DNA of 64,000 nt from Kutzneria kofuensis (GTDB lineage: Bacteria; Actinomycetota; Actinomycetes; Mycobacteriales; Pseudonocardiaceae), in contig NZ_JACHIR010000001.1 in assembly GCF_014203355.1 (NCBI RefSeq), forward strand, positions 1,428,038-1,492,037. Reading direction: 5' to 3'. Positions 25,123 through 33,581 of the stretch are shown here, piece after piece. Below the pieces are notes generated by a model, which was not told the DNA's origin, searched no databases, and saw nothing but the letters and a program-made list of their open reading frames with translations. How positions within the stretch are numbered: position 1 is the stretch's first letter; the number at the start of each line of letters is the position of its first letter. Both the position numbers and the translations under genes were made by a program.

Positions 25123-26070
25123 GTGGTCAACCATCGCGAAGTAACGGTCAACGGCATCCAGATGCACATCGCCGAGCAGGGCACGGGGCCGCTGGTCCTG
25201 CTGCTGCACGGCTTCCCCGAGAGCTGGTACTCCTGGCGGCACCAGTTCCAGCCGCTGGCCGACGCCGGCTTCCACGTCGTCGCCCCGGACCAGCGCGGCT
25301 ACGCCGGCACGGACCGGCCGGACTCCGTCGGCGAATACACGCTGCTGCACCTGGTCGGCGACGTGATCGGCCTGATCCACGCCCTCGGCGAGCGCGAGGC
25401 CGTCGTCATCGGGCACGACTGGGGCGCGCCCGTCGCCTGGAACACCGCGCTGCTGCGGCCGGACATCATCCGCGGCGTCGCCGGCCTGAGCGTGCCGCCG
25501 ACGCGCCGCGCCCCGGCCAAGCCGCTCGGCCTGCTGGAACAGCGCTTCGGCAAGGGCTTCTACCAGATCTACTTCCAGGAGCCGGGCGTCGCCGACGCCG
25601 AGCTGGGCGCCGACCTGAAGGACACGTTCCGCCGCTTCCTGGTCGCCGCCTCCGGTGACGGCGCGGGCGCGGCCCCGGTCGTGCCGGACGGCGCGAAGGG
25701 CTTCCTGGACACGATGCCGTACCCGGAGACGCTGCCGTCCTGGCTGACCGAGGCCGACATCGACGCGTTCGCCGAGCAGTACCGGCGCAACGGCTTCACC
25801 GGCGGCCTGAACTGGTACCGCAACATCGACCGGAACTGGGAGCTGACCGCGGCCTGGGCCGACGCCCAGATCACGCCGCCCGCGTACTACATCACCGGCA
25901 CGAGGGACATCGTCCGCACCTTCGGCGCCCCCGGCTTCATCGAGAAGCTGCCGGAGCTCGTGCCGAACCTGCGCGGCGTGCTGGACCTGGACGGCTGCGG
26001 CCACTGGACGCAGCAGGAGCGTCCGGATGAGGTCAACGCGGCGCTGGTGGAATTCCTCAAGGGACTCTGA
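25123..26070 (+). CDS. Alpha/beta hydrolase, epoxide hydrolase type
   Basis: The 315-residue cytoplasmic enzyme has the HGFPESWYSWRHQ oxyanion motif, the nucleophile Asp in GHDWGAPVAW and the catalytic His in GCGHWTQQERP, which is the complete set for a soluble epoxide hydrolase. A lid domain with Tyr residues (WYRNID, AYYITG) is visible. The GTG at 25123 follows a TACTGG box by about 10 nt without a ribosome site, so a leaderless message is possible. The substrate cannot be deduced. Confidence 0.9.
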   Translation: MVNHREVTVNGIQMHIAEQGTGPLVLLLHGFPESWYSWRHQFQPLADAGFHVVAPDQRGYAGTDRPDSVGEYTLLHLVGDVIGLIHALGEREAVVIGHDWGAPVAWNTALLRPDIIRGVAGLSVPPTRRAPAKPLGLLEQRFGKGFYQIYFQEPGVADAELGADLKDTFRRFLVAASGDGAGAAPVVPDGAKGFLDTMPYPETLPSWLTEADIDAFAEQYRRNGFTGGLNWYRNIDRNWELTAAWADAQITPPAYYITGTRDIVRTFGAPGFIEKLPELVPNLRGVLDLDGCGHWTQQERPDEVNAALVEFLKGL

Positions 26071-26100
26071 ATCGATGTCCGGGCGTAGCCTGCAGTTCTG

Positions 26101-26883
26101 ATGGGCATCGTCCTCGCTGCGCTGGTCAGCCTGCTCGGCATCGGCATCGTCGGGCTGGTGAGCAGCGCGCGGGTCGTCAAGCAGTACGAGCGGGGCGTGG
26201 TGTTCCGGCTGGGCCGGGTGCGCGACGCCCCGCGCGGCCCCGGCCTCACCCTGCTGGCGCCGGTGCTGGACCGGATGCGCAAGGTGAGCACGCAGATCAT
26301 CTGTATGCCCGTGCCGGCGCAGGACGGCATCACCCGGGACAACGTCACCGTCCGGGTGGACGCGGTCGTCTACTTCTCCGTGGTGGACCCGGTCAGGGCG
26401 ATCGTCGAGGTGCAGGACTACCAGTTCGCGGTGTCGCAGGTGGCGCAGACCTCGCTGCGCTCCATCATCGGCAAGAGCGAGCTGGACGACCTGCTGTCCA
26501 ACCGGGAACGGCTCAACCAGGGGCTGGAGCTCATGATCGACAGCCCCGCGCTGGGCTGGGGCGTGCACATCGACCGGGTGGAGATCAAGGACGTCGCGCT
26601 GCCGGAGGCGATGAAGCGATCGATGTCACGTCAGGCCGAGGCGGAGCGGGAGCGGCGGGCCCGCGTCATCTCCGCGGACGGCGAGCTGCAGGCGTCGCAC
26701 AAGCTGGCGGAGGCCGCCTCGACCATGGCGGACACGCCGGCGGCGCTGCAGCTCCGGCTGTTGGAGACGGTGGTCGAGGTGGCCGCCGAGAAGAACTCGA
26801 CTCTGGTGCTGCCGTTCCCGGTGGAACTGTTGCGCTTCCTCGACCGTGCGACGGAGTACCGCTCGGCGAACGGCGGCACTTGA
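26101..26883 (+). CDS. SPFH/band-7 (slipin/stomatin-like) membrane protein
   Basis: The 260-residue protein has one N-terminal transmembrane helix (residues 2-22) followed by the SPFH domain: VKQYERGVVFRLGRV, GLTLLAPVLDRMRKV and DAVVYFSVVDPVRA. A C-terminal helical region with QAEAERERRARVISADGELQA is typical of stomatins, which oligomerise at the membrane. The usual NfeD partner is not adjacent. A TAGCCT box 10 nt before the ATG suggests a leaderless start. Confidence 0.92.
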   Translation: MGIVLAALVSLLGIGIVGLVSSARVVKQYERGVVFRLGRVRDAPRGPGLTLLAPVLDRMRKVSTQIICMPVPAQDGITRDNVTVRVDAVVYFSVVDPVRAIVEVQDYQFAVSQVAQTSLRSIIGKSELDDLLSNRERLNQGLELMIDSPALGWGVHIDRVEIKDVALPEAMKRSMSRQAEAERERRARVISADGELQASHKLAEAASTMADTPAALQLRLLETVVEVAAEKNSTLVLPFPVELLRFLDRATEYRSANGGT

Positions 26884-26898
26884 AAGGCGGGACTACCA

Positions 26899-27255
26899 TT
26901 GGTTGCCGTGACGGCATTCCCAGCTCGATCCCTCGATCCGGTCGCGGGCCTGCGTAGCGCGGTGGACGCCACCCTGACCGAACTGCTCTCCGCCAAGCCG
27001 GAGCCGGACCGGGTCTGCCCCGGCCTGTCTGCGGCCCTCACGGCCTGCGCCTTCGGCGAGGTCGTCGGCCTCGGCGACGCGCCGAGCCTGCTGCGCGCCG
27101 CGGTGGACCACGCCGACCACGAGGAATTCGCCGAGGCGCGGATGCTGCTCGTGGCCGGGCAGCACGTGTTGCGGGCCACGGCGACCCGCCGCGCGCTGGT
27201 GATTCCCGCCCGGCGCGACCCCGCGCCCGTGGAGGCCGCCGTCCCGGCCGGTTGA
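26899..27255 (+). CDS. Small hypothetical protein
   Basis: I do not recognise this protein. It is 118 residues if started at the TTG at 26899, or 115 from the GTG at 26908, and is mostly helical with alanine-rich segments (SLLRAAVDHADHEEFAEARMLLVAGQHVL). There is no signal peptide or membrane segment. It follows the slipin gene after 15 nt and may be co-transcribed with it. The coding status is supported by codon bias and the clean opposite-strand context. Confidence 0.6.
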   Translation: MVAVTAFPARSLDPVAGLRSAVDATLTELLSAKPEPDRVCPGLSAALTACAFGEVVGLGDAPSLLRAAVDHADHEEFAEARMLLVAGQHVLRATATRRALVIPARRDPAPVEAAVPAG

Positions 27256-27490
27256 TCTTTCCGGGGTGTCGCAACGCCTTCTCGAACGGCAGTGGCCCGC
27301 CCAGCGTCTCCGGGTCGGCGGTCACGTCGAACAGCGGCCGGTAGCCGGTCCGTAGGTACAGGCCGCGTGCCTCGGGCTGGCGCGGTCCGGTCGTGAGCCG
27401 GATTCGCGTGTAGCCGCGCCGGGCGGCCTCCAGCTCGCGGAACAGCGGCTGCGCCGCCGGGTCGGACGGCTTGGTGTGGACGAACTTCAC
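27256..27490 (-). pseudogene. Remnant of a GNAT acetyltransferase
   Basis: On the minus strand, about 78 codons from 27490 read like the C-terminal half of a GNAT N-acetyltransferase (RELEAARRGYTRIRLTTG, then EARGLYLRTGYRPL, and PLPFEKAL at the end). The N-terminal half with its acetyl-CoA site is missing, no ribosome site precedes the GTG at 27490, and the frame runs on past the natural end into the next gene's antisense. I read it as a decayed fragment. Confidence 0.55.
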
Positions 27491-27574
27491 GCCGCCAGTG
27501 CAGCGGAATTCCCCGTCCGGCGGCGGACTTCCCAGCAGCTGAGACGGGCCGATCACGCTGGCTACGCTGGATTC

Positions 27575-29401
27575 GTGACCACGCTGGTGTTCGTCGGAGC
27601 CGGGCCGCGCGCCACGGGCCTGCTCGAACGGATCGCCGCCAACCTGCCGGAGTTCCCGCAGGCGTTGGACATCCACCTCGTCGACCCGCATCCGCCCGGG
27701 GCCGGCCGGGTGTGGCGGCACGCGCAGTCGCCGCTGCTGCGGATGAACTCGATGGCCGAGGACGTCACGATGTTCACCGACGAGAGCGTGGTGTGCGAGG
27801 GCCCGATCCGGCCGGGGCCGTCGCTGTACGAGTGGGCTGAGCAGGTCCGCGCCGGCGGCCTGGACGATGAGGCGCTCACCGAACAGGTGCGAGCGTTGCG
27901 AGCAAACAGCTTTCCCACCCGGCAGCTTCAGAGTCGTTACCTGGAATGGGTTTTCGACACCGTCGTCAAGCAGCTGCCGGACACCGTCACGGTGACCGTG
28001 CACCCGACGACCGCGCTGAGCGTCACCGAGGGCCCCGACGGCCGGCAGCTCATCCCGCTGGCCGACGGTGAGACGTTGGCCGCGGACGTTGTCGTGCTGA
28101 CGCTCGGGCATCTTGACACGGAGCCCAGTGCGGCGCACCGGGAGTTGGCGAAGTACGCCGCCGACAACAACTTGCGGTACATCCCGCCGGAATACGCCGC
28201 CGACACCGACCTTTCCGTGATCCAGCCCGGCGAACACGTTGTGATGCGCGGATTCGGGCTGTCATTCATCGACCTGATGGTGCTGACGACCGAGGGGCGC
28301 GGCGGCCGGTTCGTCGAGGACTCCCCCGGTTCCCTGCGGTACGAGCCGTCGGGTCTGGAACCCGTGCTGCACGTGGGGTCGCGGCGTGGCGTGCCGTACC
28401 ACTCGAAGACCAACTACCGGCTGCTCGGCGGCCGCCCGCCGCTGCCGCGGTTCGTCACGCCCGACGTCATCGACGCGCTGCCGCAAGGCTGCGACTTCCG
28501 CACCGACGTGTGGCCGCTGGTGGCCAAGGAAGCTGCCTGGGCGTACTACCACGAGCTGTTCAACGGGCATCCCGAGCGGGTGCGGATGGACTGGGTCGAC
28601 TTCGACCGCTGGTTCTCGCCGCTGCCGTGGGGCAGCCCGATCCTCGACTCGCTGATCCAGCGGGCCGTCCCGTCGCCCGACGACCGGATCGACTTCGAGG
28701 CGCTGGACCACCCGCTGCGGGGACTGTCCGTCGGCGAGGACGAGTTGCAGGCCCGGCTCCGCGACTACATCGCCGCCGACATCGCCCGCCGCACCGACGA
28801 CCGGTTCAGCGCCGACCTCGGCGCGTTCTTCGGGCTGCTGTCCTGCTACGGCCAGCTCCAGCGGCTCACGTCGCTGCGGCCGGAGTCGCAGGTGCGGGAC
28901 CTCGACGGCTGGTGGCGGGGCTTCTTCAGCTTCATGGCCAGCGGCCCGCCCGACGACCGGCTCCGCCAGCTGCTGGCCCTGTCCGAGGCCGGCATCGTCC
29001 GCTTCCTCGGAGCCGACATGTGGGTCCGTGCCGAGGACGGCGTCTTCCGGGCCGGCGGCGGCACTTCGCCGGGGGTTGTCACCGCCACCGCCCTGGTCGA
29101 GGCGTACCAACCGAGCCCGTCGGTGCGGGAGAGCGGCTCCGCGTTGCTGCGGACCCTGGACGGCCTGGAGGAGATGCTCGTCGACGGCGACTACTCCGTG
29201 CGCACCGGCCTGCTGCGCATCTCCCCCGACGGTCGCATGATCACCGCCGCTGGGCTGCCACATCCCCGGCGCTTCGCCCTCGGGGCGTACTCCACCGAAC
29301 GCGCCGTGGCGGCATTCGCCCGTCCGCGCACCAACGCCCCGGCCTTCCGCCAGAACGACGCCACCGCCCGGGCCCTCCTGGCCACCCTCCGCCTGGTCTG
29401 A
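27575..29401 (+). CDS. Orphan CreE-type FAD/NAD(P)-binding monooxygenase paralogue
   Basis: The 608-residue flavoprotein is in the same family as the one at 7223-9091: GAGPRATGLLERIAANLP, DPHPPGAGRVWR, LTLGHLDTEPS, RGFGLSFIDLMVLTTEGRGGRF and GSRRGVPYHSK line up with matching motifs there. Unlike that copy it has no lyase gene beside it. It may be an N-oxygenase of another amine or a second source of nitro compounds (inference), and family members are often uncharacterised. The GTG at 27575 sits about 7 nt after a TACGCT box, suggesting a leaderless transcript. A long hairpin terminator follows. Confidence 0.85.
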   Translation: MTTLVFVGAGPRATGLLERIAANLPEFPQALDIHLVDPHPPGAGRVWRHAQSPLLRMNSMAEDVTMFTDESVVCEGPIRPGPSLYEWAEQVRAGGLDDEALTEQVRALRANSFPTRQLQSRYLEWVFDTVVKQLPDTVTVTVHPTTALSVTEGPDGRQLIPLADGETLAADVVVLTLGHLDTEPSAAHRELAKYAADNNLRYIPPEYAADTDLSVIQPGEHVVMRGFGLSFIDLMVLTTEGRGGRFVEDSPGSLRYEPSGLEPVLHVGSRRGVPYHSKTNYRLLGGRPPLPRFVTPDVIDALPQGCDFRTDVWPLVAKEAAWAYYHELFNGHPERVRMDWVDFDRWFSPLPWGSPILDSLIQRAVPSPDDRIDFEALDHPLRGLSVGEDELQARLRDYIAADIARRTDDRFSADLGAFFGLLSCYGQLQRLTSLRPESQVRDLDGWWRGFFSFMASGPPDDRLRQLLALSEAGIVRFLGADMWVRAEDGVFRAGGGTSPGVVTATALVEAYQPSPSVRESGSALLRTLDGLEEMLVDGDYSVRTGLLRISPDGRMITAAGLPHPRRFALGAYSTERAVAAFARPRTNAPAFRQNDATARALLATLRLV

Positions 29402-29403
29402 TC

Positions 29404-29458
29404 CGCTCGGAACGGACCATTCCTAAACTCCGAGTTGAGGAATGGTCCGTTCCGAGCG
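29404..29458. terminator. Long palindromic terminator
   Basis: Two perfect 21-nt arms (29404-29424 and 29438-29458) enclose a loop that itself contains AACTC/GAGTT. It begins 2 nt after the stop of the flavoprotein gene. The length is unusual for a simple terminator. Confidence 0.8.
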
Positions 29459-29504
29459 TCAGGGGCTTGACAGCCCGGGGGCGTGACGCGGCTCTACTGG
29501 TCGA

Positions 29505-29524
29505 CATACCGCCTGGTCGGTATG
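29505..29524. promoter_or_regulatory. TetR-type operator before the SDR/acyl-CoA dehydrogenase operon
   Basis: CATACCG-6 nt-CGGTATG is a perfect 7-bp dyad upstream of the SDR at 29565. Its core (TACCGNCYNGTCGGTA) is shared with the palindrome at 60051-60066, which lies next to a TetR operon. A TTGACA box occurs at 29467-29472. Confidence 0.65.
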
Positions 29525-29564
29525 CTCGCGGCACACACCCGCCGACCAGCTCAAGGAGGAGCAC

Positions 29565-30326
29565 GTGCCGGAGACGAGCCAACGGGTCGCCATCGTGACC
29601 GGAGCAGCCCGGGGAATCGGCGCCGCCACCGCGGTGCGGCTGGCCGCCGACGGCTTCGCCGTCGCCGTGCTCGACCTCGACGAGTCCGCCACCAAGCAGA
29701 CCGTCGACACCATCGTCGAGGCCGGTGGCCGGGCGATCGGCGTCGGCGCGGACGTCAGCGACGCCGAGCAGGTGCAGGCCGCGGTGGACCGGGTGGCGGC
29801 CGAACTGGGCGCGCCGACGGTCCTGGTCAACAACGCCGGCGTCACCAAGGACAACCTGATCTTCAAGATGTCCGAGGCCGACTGGGACACCGTGATGAAC
29901 GTGCACCTGCGCGGCTCGTTCCTGATGACCCGCGCGGTGCAGAAGCACATGACCGAGGCCAAGTGGGGCCGGATCGTCAACCTGTCCAGCACCTCGGCGC
30001 TGGGCAACCGCGGCCAGGTCAACTACTCGGCGGCCAAGGCCGGCCTGCAGGGCTTCACCAAGACCCTGGCCATCGAGCTGGGCAAGTTCAACGTCACCGC
30101 GAACGCCATCGCCCCCGGCTTCATCGCCACCGACATGACCGCGGCCACCGCCGAGCGGCTGGGCGTGGACTTCGAGGACTTCAAGACGATGGCGGCGCAG
30201 CAGATCCCGGTGGCCCGCGTCGGCGTGCCCGAGGACATCGCGCACACCGTCTCCTTCCTGGTCAGCGAGGGCGCCGGCTTCGTGTCCGGCCAGGTCATCT
30301 ACGTCGCCGGAGGCCCCCGTGACTGA
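29565..30326 (+). CDS. SDR, 3-oxoacyl reductase/3-hydroxyacyl-CoA dehydrogenase (FabG-like)
   Basis: The 253-residue classical SDR has TGAARGIG at the cofactor site, NNAG, catalytic Ser in NLSSTSA and YSAAK. The FabG-like ending VSGQVIYVAGG is present. The GTG at 29565 has a perfect AAGGAGGAG. It heads a four-gene operon with two acyl-CoA dehydrogenases and a MaoC hydratase, so it probably oxidises or reduces a 3-hydroxyacyl-CoA in a dedicated acyl-CoA degradation route. The TetR-like operator upstream suggests acyl-CoA-responsive repression. Confidence 0.92.
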   Translation: MPETSQRVAIVTGAARGIGAATAVRLAADGFAVAVLDLDESATKQTVDTIVEAGGRAIGVGADVSDAEQVQAAVDRVAAELGAPTVLVNNAGVTKDNLIFKMSEADWDTVMNVHLRGSFLMTRAVQKHMTEAKWGRIVNLSSTSALGNRGQVNYSAAKAGLQGFTKTLAIELGKFNVTANAIAPGFIATDMTAATAERLGVDFEDFKTMAAQQIPVARVGVPEDIAHTVSFLVSEGAGFVSGQVIYVAGGPRD

Positions 30327-31491
30327 CCTTGTCGCCAAGGTCGAGCAGTTCCTCGCCGAGCACCCGACCGCGGGCGCGGACCCCGTCGAGTGGCTGGGCG
30401 CGCGCTTCGACGCCGGCCTGGCCTGGGTGCACTTCCCCGTCGGCCTCGGTGGCCTGGGCGCGTCCCGGTCCGCGCAGCAGGCCGTGGACGAGGCGTTCCT
30501 GGCCGCGAACGCGCCGCAGCCCAACCCAGCCGCGCCGGTGATCGGCTACGGCATGGCCGCGCCGACCATCCTCAAGTTCGGCACCGACGAGCAGAAGCAG
30601 CGCTTCCTGCGCCCGCTGTACACCGGCGAGGAGGTGTGGTGCCAGCTGTTCAGCGAGCCCGGCGCCGGCTCCGACCTCGCCACCCTGGCCACCCGCGCGG
30701 TGCGCGACGGCGACGAGTGGATCGTCGACGGCCAGAAGGTGTGGACGACCATGGCGCACGTGGCCCGCTGGGCCATCCTGGTCGCGCGGACCGACCCGTC
30801 GCTGCCCAAGCACCAGGGCCTGAGCTACTTCGTCTGCGACATGACCGACCCGGGTGTGGACGTCCGGCCGCTGCGCCAGATCACCGGCGAGGCCGAGTTC
30901 AACGAGGTGTTCCTGTCCGGGGTGCGGATCCCGGACGCGCACCGGCTGGGCGCGGTGGGCGAGGGCTGGAAGGTCGCCACCACCACGCTGATGAACGAGC
31001 GCGTCACCATCGGCGCGCACGCCGCCGAGCGCGAGGACGGCCTGATCGGGGCCGTGGCCAAGACCTGGCGGGAGCGCCCCGAGCTGCGCACGCCCGGCCT
31101 GCACGACCGGCTGCTGCGGCTGTGGGTGGACGCCGAGGCGCTGCGGCTGACCGCGGAGCGGCTGCGCCAGGGCCTCGCCGCCGGCCAGCCCGGACCGGAG
31201 GGTTCGGCCGCCAAGCTCACCTTCGCCACGCTCAACCAGGCCGTCACCGGTCTGGACGTGGAGCTGCACGGCGAGGAGGGCCTGGCCTACAGCGACTGGA
31301 CCATGCGCCGGCCCAAGGACGCCGACTGGGCCAGCCGCGACGCCGGCTTCCGCTACCTGCGGATGAAGGGCAACTCCATCGAGGGCGGCACCTCGGAGAT
31401 CCTGCGCAACATCATCGCCGACCGCATCCTGCAGCTGCCCAAGGAGCCGCGCTCCGACGTCGACATTCCCTGGAAGGACCTGCCCCGATGA
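30319..31491 (+). CDS. Acyl-CoA dehydrogenase, first subunit
   Basis: The 390-residue flavoenzyme has the substrate/FAD motif LFSEPGAGSDLATL, VDGQKVWTT and the C-terminal KGNSIEGGTSEILRN with the catalytic-region Glu. It overlaps the SDR end by 8 nt. Pairs of unequal acyl-CoA dehydrogenases like this one and the next gene often form alpha2beta2 enzymes acting on sterol side-chain or other bulky acyl-CoAs in actinomycetes (family knowledge). The substrate here is unknown. Confidence 0.92.
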   Translation: MTDLVAKVEQFLAEHPTAGADPVEWLGARFDAGLAWVHFPVGLGGLGASRSAQQAVDEAFLAANAPQPNPAAPVIGYGMAAPTILKFGTDEQKQRFLRPLYTGEEVWCQLFSEPGAGSDLATLATRAVRDGDEWIVDGQKVWTTMAHVARWAILVARTDPSLPKHQGLSYFVCDMTDPGVDVRPLRQITGEAEFNEVFLSGVRIPDAHRLGAVGEGWKVATTTLMNERVTIGAHAAEREDGLIGAVAKTWRERPELRTPGLHDRLLRLWVDAEALRLTAERLRQGLAAGQPGPEGSAAKLTFATLNQAVTGLDVELHGEEGLAYSDWTMRRPKDADWASRDAGFRYLRMKGNSIEGGTSEILRNIIADRILQLPKEPRSDVDIPWKDLPR

Positions 31492-32579
31492 GCGACCTGC
31501 TGTACAGCGAGGTCGAGAACGACCTCCGCGCATCGGTCCGCGACCTGCTGACCGACCGGTCGCCGTGGACGTCGGTGTTGGCCCGGGTGGAGACCGACAA
31601 GCCCTACGACCTGGAGCTGTGGCGGACCCTGGCCGCCGAGATGGGCCTGGCCGGCCTGCTCGTGCCGGAGGATCTCGGCGGCGCCGGCGCTTCCGCCCGT
31701 GAGGTCGCTGTCGTGCTGGAGGAGCTGGGCCGCGCGGTGACGCCGACCCCGTTCCTGGGCAGTGCCGTACTGGCCACGAGCGCGCTGCTGGCTGCCGGCG
31801 ACACCGAGACCGTGGCGGAACTCGCTGCGGGGCAACGGATCGGCACCCTCGCGGTGCCGCTGACCACCGCGCCGCACGCGGACTTCCCGTCCTCGGTTCG
31901 GGTCGAGGACGGCAAGCTCACCGGCCGCGTCGGCAGCGTCGTGGACCTTGAGGTCGCCGATGTCGTTGTCGTGCCGGCGATCGGCGCCGACGGTCCCGAG
32001 CTGCACGTCGTGCCGACGGCGTCGGCGGGCGTCACCGTCACGCCGATCACGCCGCTGGACCTGACCCGGCGCATCGCGACGCTGGAGCTGGCGGGTGTGG
32101 AGTCCCGCAAGCTCAGCGGAGACGCCGCAACGGCTTTGAGGACCGCTCTCACCACCGGCGCCGGCCTGCTCGCGTCCGAGCAGCTCGGCGTGGCCCAGTG
32201 GTGCCTTGACGCGACCACCGAGTACGTCAGCACGCGGCACCAGTTCGGCCGGCCCATCGGCTCGTTCCAGGCACTCCGGCACCGGCTGGCCGACCTGTGG
32301 GCGTCGGTGTCCTCCGCGGTCGCCGTCTCCCGGGCCGCGGCCGACGCGCTGGCCACGGGGTCCGATGTGGACATTGCCGTCGCCGTGGCGGCGTCGTTCT
32401 GCTCCGAGCTGGCGGTGCACGCCGCCGAGGAGGCGCTGCAGCTGCACGGCGGCATCGGCATGACGTGGGAGCACCCGGTGCACCTGTACCTGGGCCGGGC
32501 CAAGAGCTCCGAGCTGGCGCTGGGCACCCCCGAGCGGCACCGCGACGCGCTGGCCACGCTCGTCGACCTGCCGGCCTGA
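31488..32579 (+). CDS. Acyl-CoA dehydrogenase, second subunit
   Basis: The 363-residue acyl-CoA dehydrogenase homologue has LLVPEDLGGAGAS near the N-terminus, TRHQFGRPIGSFQALRHRLADLW and LQLHGGIGMTWEHPVHLYLGRA. The catalytic Glu of the usual EGT motif is not evident, as in partner subunits of heteromeric ACADs. It overlaps the first subunit by ATGA, which supports a complex. Confidence 0.9.
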   Translation: MSDLLYSEVENDLRASVRDLLTDRSPWTSVLARVETDKPYDLELWRTLAAEMGLAGLLVPEDLGGAGASAREVAVVLEELGRAVTPTPFLGSAVLATSALLAAGDTETVAELAAGQRIGTLAVPLTTAPHADFPSSVRVEDGKLTGRVGSVVDLEVADVVVVPAIGADGPELHVVPTASAGVTVTPITPLDLTRRIATLELAGVESRKLSGDAATALRTALTTGAGLLASEQLGVAQWCLDATTEYVSTRHQFGRPIGSFQALRHRLADLWASVSSAVAVSRAAADALATGSDVDIAVAVAASFCSELAVHAAEEALQLHGGIGMTWEHPVHLYLGRAKSSELALGTPERHRDALATLVDLPA

Positions 32580-32600
32580 TCGCCAGACAAGGAGTGAGCG

Positions 32601-33053
32601 ATGCGCGTGTTCGCCGGCCTCGACGAGGTGAAGGCCGCCAAGGGTGAGGAGCTGGGCAGCAGCGACTGGCACCTGGTGACGCAGGAACAGGTCAACCTGT
32701 TCGCCGACGCCACCGAGGACCACCAGTGGATCCACGTCGACCTGGAGAAGGCCGCCAAGGGTCCGTTCGGCGGTCCGGTGGCGCACGGCTACCTGACGCT
32801 GAGCATGCTGGCCAAGTTCTCCGGCCAGCTGTGGCGGGTGGACGGGCTGTCGATGGCCGTCAACTACGGGCTGAACAAGGTCCGCTTCCCGCAGCCGGTG
32901 CTGGTGGGCAAGCGGATCCGGGCCCACGGCCGGCTGCTCGACGTCGCCGAGAACAAGATGGGCCTGCAGGTGACGGTGCAGATCACCGTGGAGATCGAGG
33001 GCGAGGACAAGCCCGGCTGCGTGGCCGAGTCGCTGGCGCTGTTGGTGCCGTAA
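32601..33053 (+). CDS. MaoC-like (R)-specific enoyl-CoA hydratase
   Basis: The 150-residue single hotdog-domain protein has the hydratase motif FADATEDHQWIHVD, carrying the catalytic Asp and His, followed by GPFGGPVAHGYLTLSM. It should hydrate the 2-enoyl-CoA produced by the preceding dehydrogenases, and the SDR would oxidise the result. It lies 21 nt after them with AAGGAGTGAG as ribosome site and is the last gene of the unit. Confidence 0.92.
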   Translation: MRVFAGLDEVKAAKGEELGSSDWHLVTQEQVNLFADATEDHQWIHVDLEKAAKGPFGGPVAHGYLTLSMLAKFSGQLWRVDGLSMAVNYGLNKVRFPQPVLVGKRIRAHGRLLDVAENKMGLQVTVQITVEIEGEDKPGCVAESLALLVP

Positions 33054-33104
33054 AAGTCACGGATCGGAAACTCCGGCGGCGGCGTCCACGTCCGGCTGGG
33101 ACAG

Positions 33105-33139
33105 TGCTCCGACGGCGGGACAGGCCCGCCGTCGGAGCA
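33105..33139. terminator. Terminator hairpin after the MaoC gene
   Basis: A perfect 15-bp stem (33105-33119 with 33125-33139) and a 5-nt loop follow the MaoC gene and end 14 nt before the next start. Confidence 0.8.
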
Positions 33140-33153
33140 TCCGGAGCAGCGCA

Positions 33154-33540
33154 GTGAACTACGACCAGACGGCATCCAGCGGCATCAGCCCGGCCGTCGC
33201 GATCATCCTCGCCCTCGTCTACGTCGCCGTGATCGTGTTCGAGATCGCGGCGTACTGGAAGGTCTTCGAGAAGGCCGGCCGCCCCGGCTGGGGCGCGATC
33301 ATCCCGATCTACAACCTGTACCTGCTGCTGAAGGTGGCGGGCCGGCCCGGCTGGTGGCTGATCCTCTACATCATCCCGCTGGTCAACATCGTCATCCACC
33401 TGATCGTCTCGCTGGACGTGGGCCGCAACTTCGGCAAGGGCACCGGCTTCTCGGTGATCGGCCTGTGGATCTTCAGCCCCATCGGCTTCCCCATCCTGGG
33501 CTTCGGCAGCGCCCGGTACCAGGGTCCGCGGGCCGCGTGA
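33154..33540 (+). CDS. DUF5684-type small membrane protein
   Basis: The 128-residue protein has three hydrophobic helices and the aromatic/glycine pattern YWKVFEKAGRPGWGAIIPIYN and AGRPGWWLILYIIPLVN that defines the DUF5684 family, sometimes found with signal peptidases. Function is unknown. The GTG start has GGAGCAGC upstream, right behind a terminator, so read-through or a promoter inside the hairpin region would be needed. Confidence 0.85.
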   Translation: MNYDQTASSGISPAVAIILALVYVAVIVFEIAAYWKVFEKAGRPGWGAIIPIYNLYLLLKVAGRPGWWLILYIIPLVNIVIHLIVSLDVGRNFGKGTGFSVIGLWIFSPIGFPILGFGSARYQGPRAA

Positions 33541-33581
33541 GTTCGCTCGGTCATCGCCCGTTTCCTTTGTAGGATCGGGCG

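Noticed and set aside
29565-33053. Using the FabG-like SDR and MaoC of this operon as the missing KR and DH of the PKS
   Set aside because: They are fused into a different operon with two acyl-CoA dehydrogenases and a TetR-type operator, which points to acyl-CoA breakdown.
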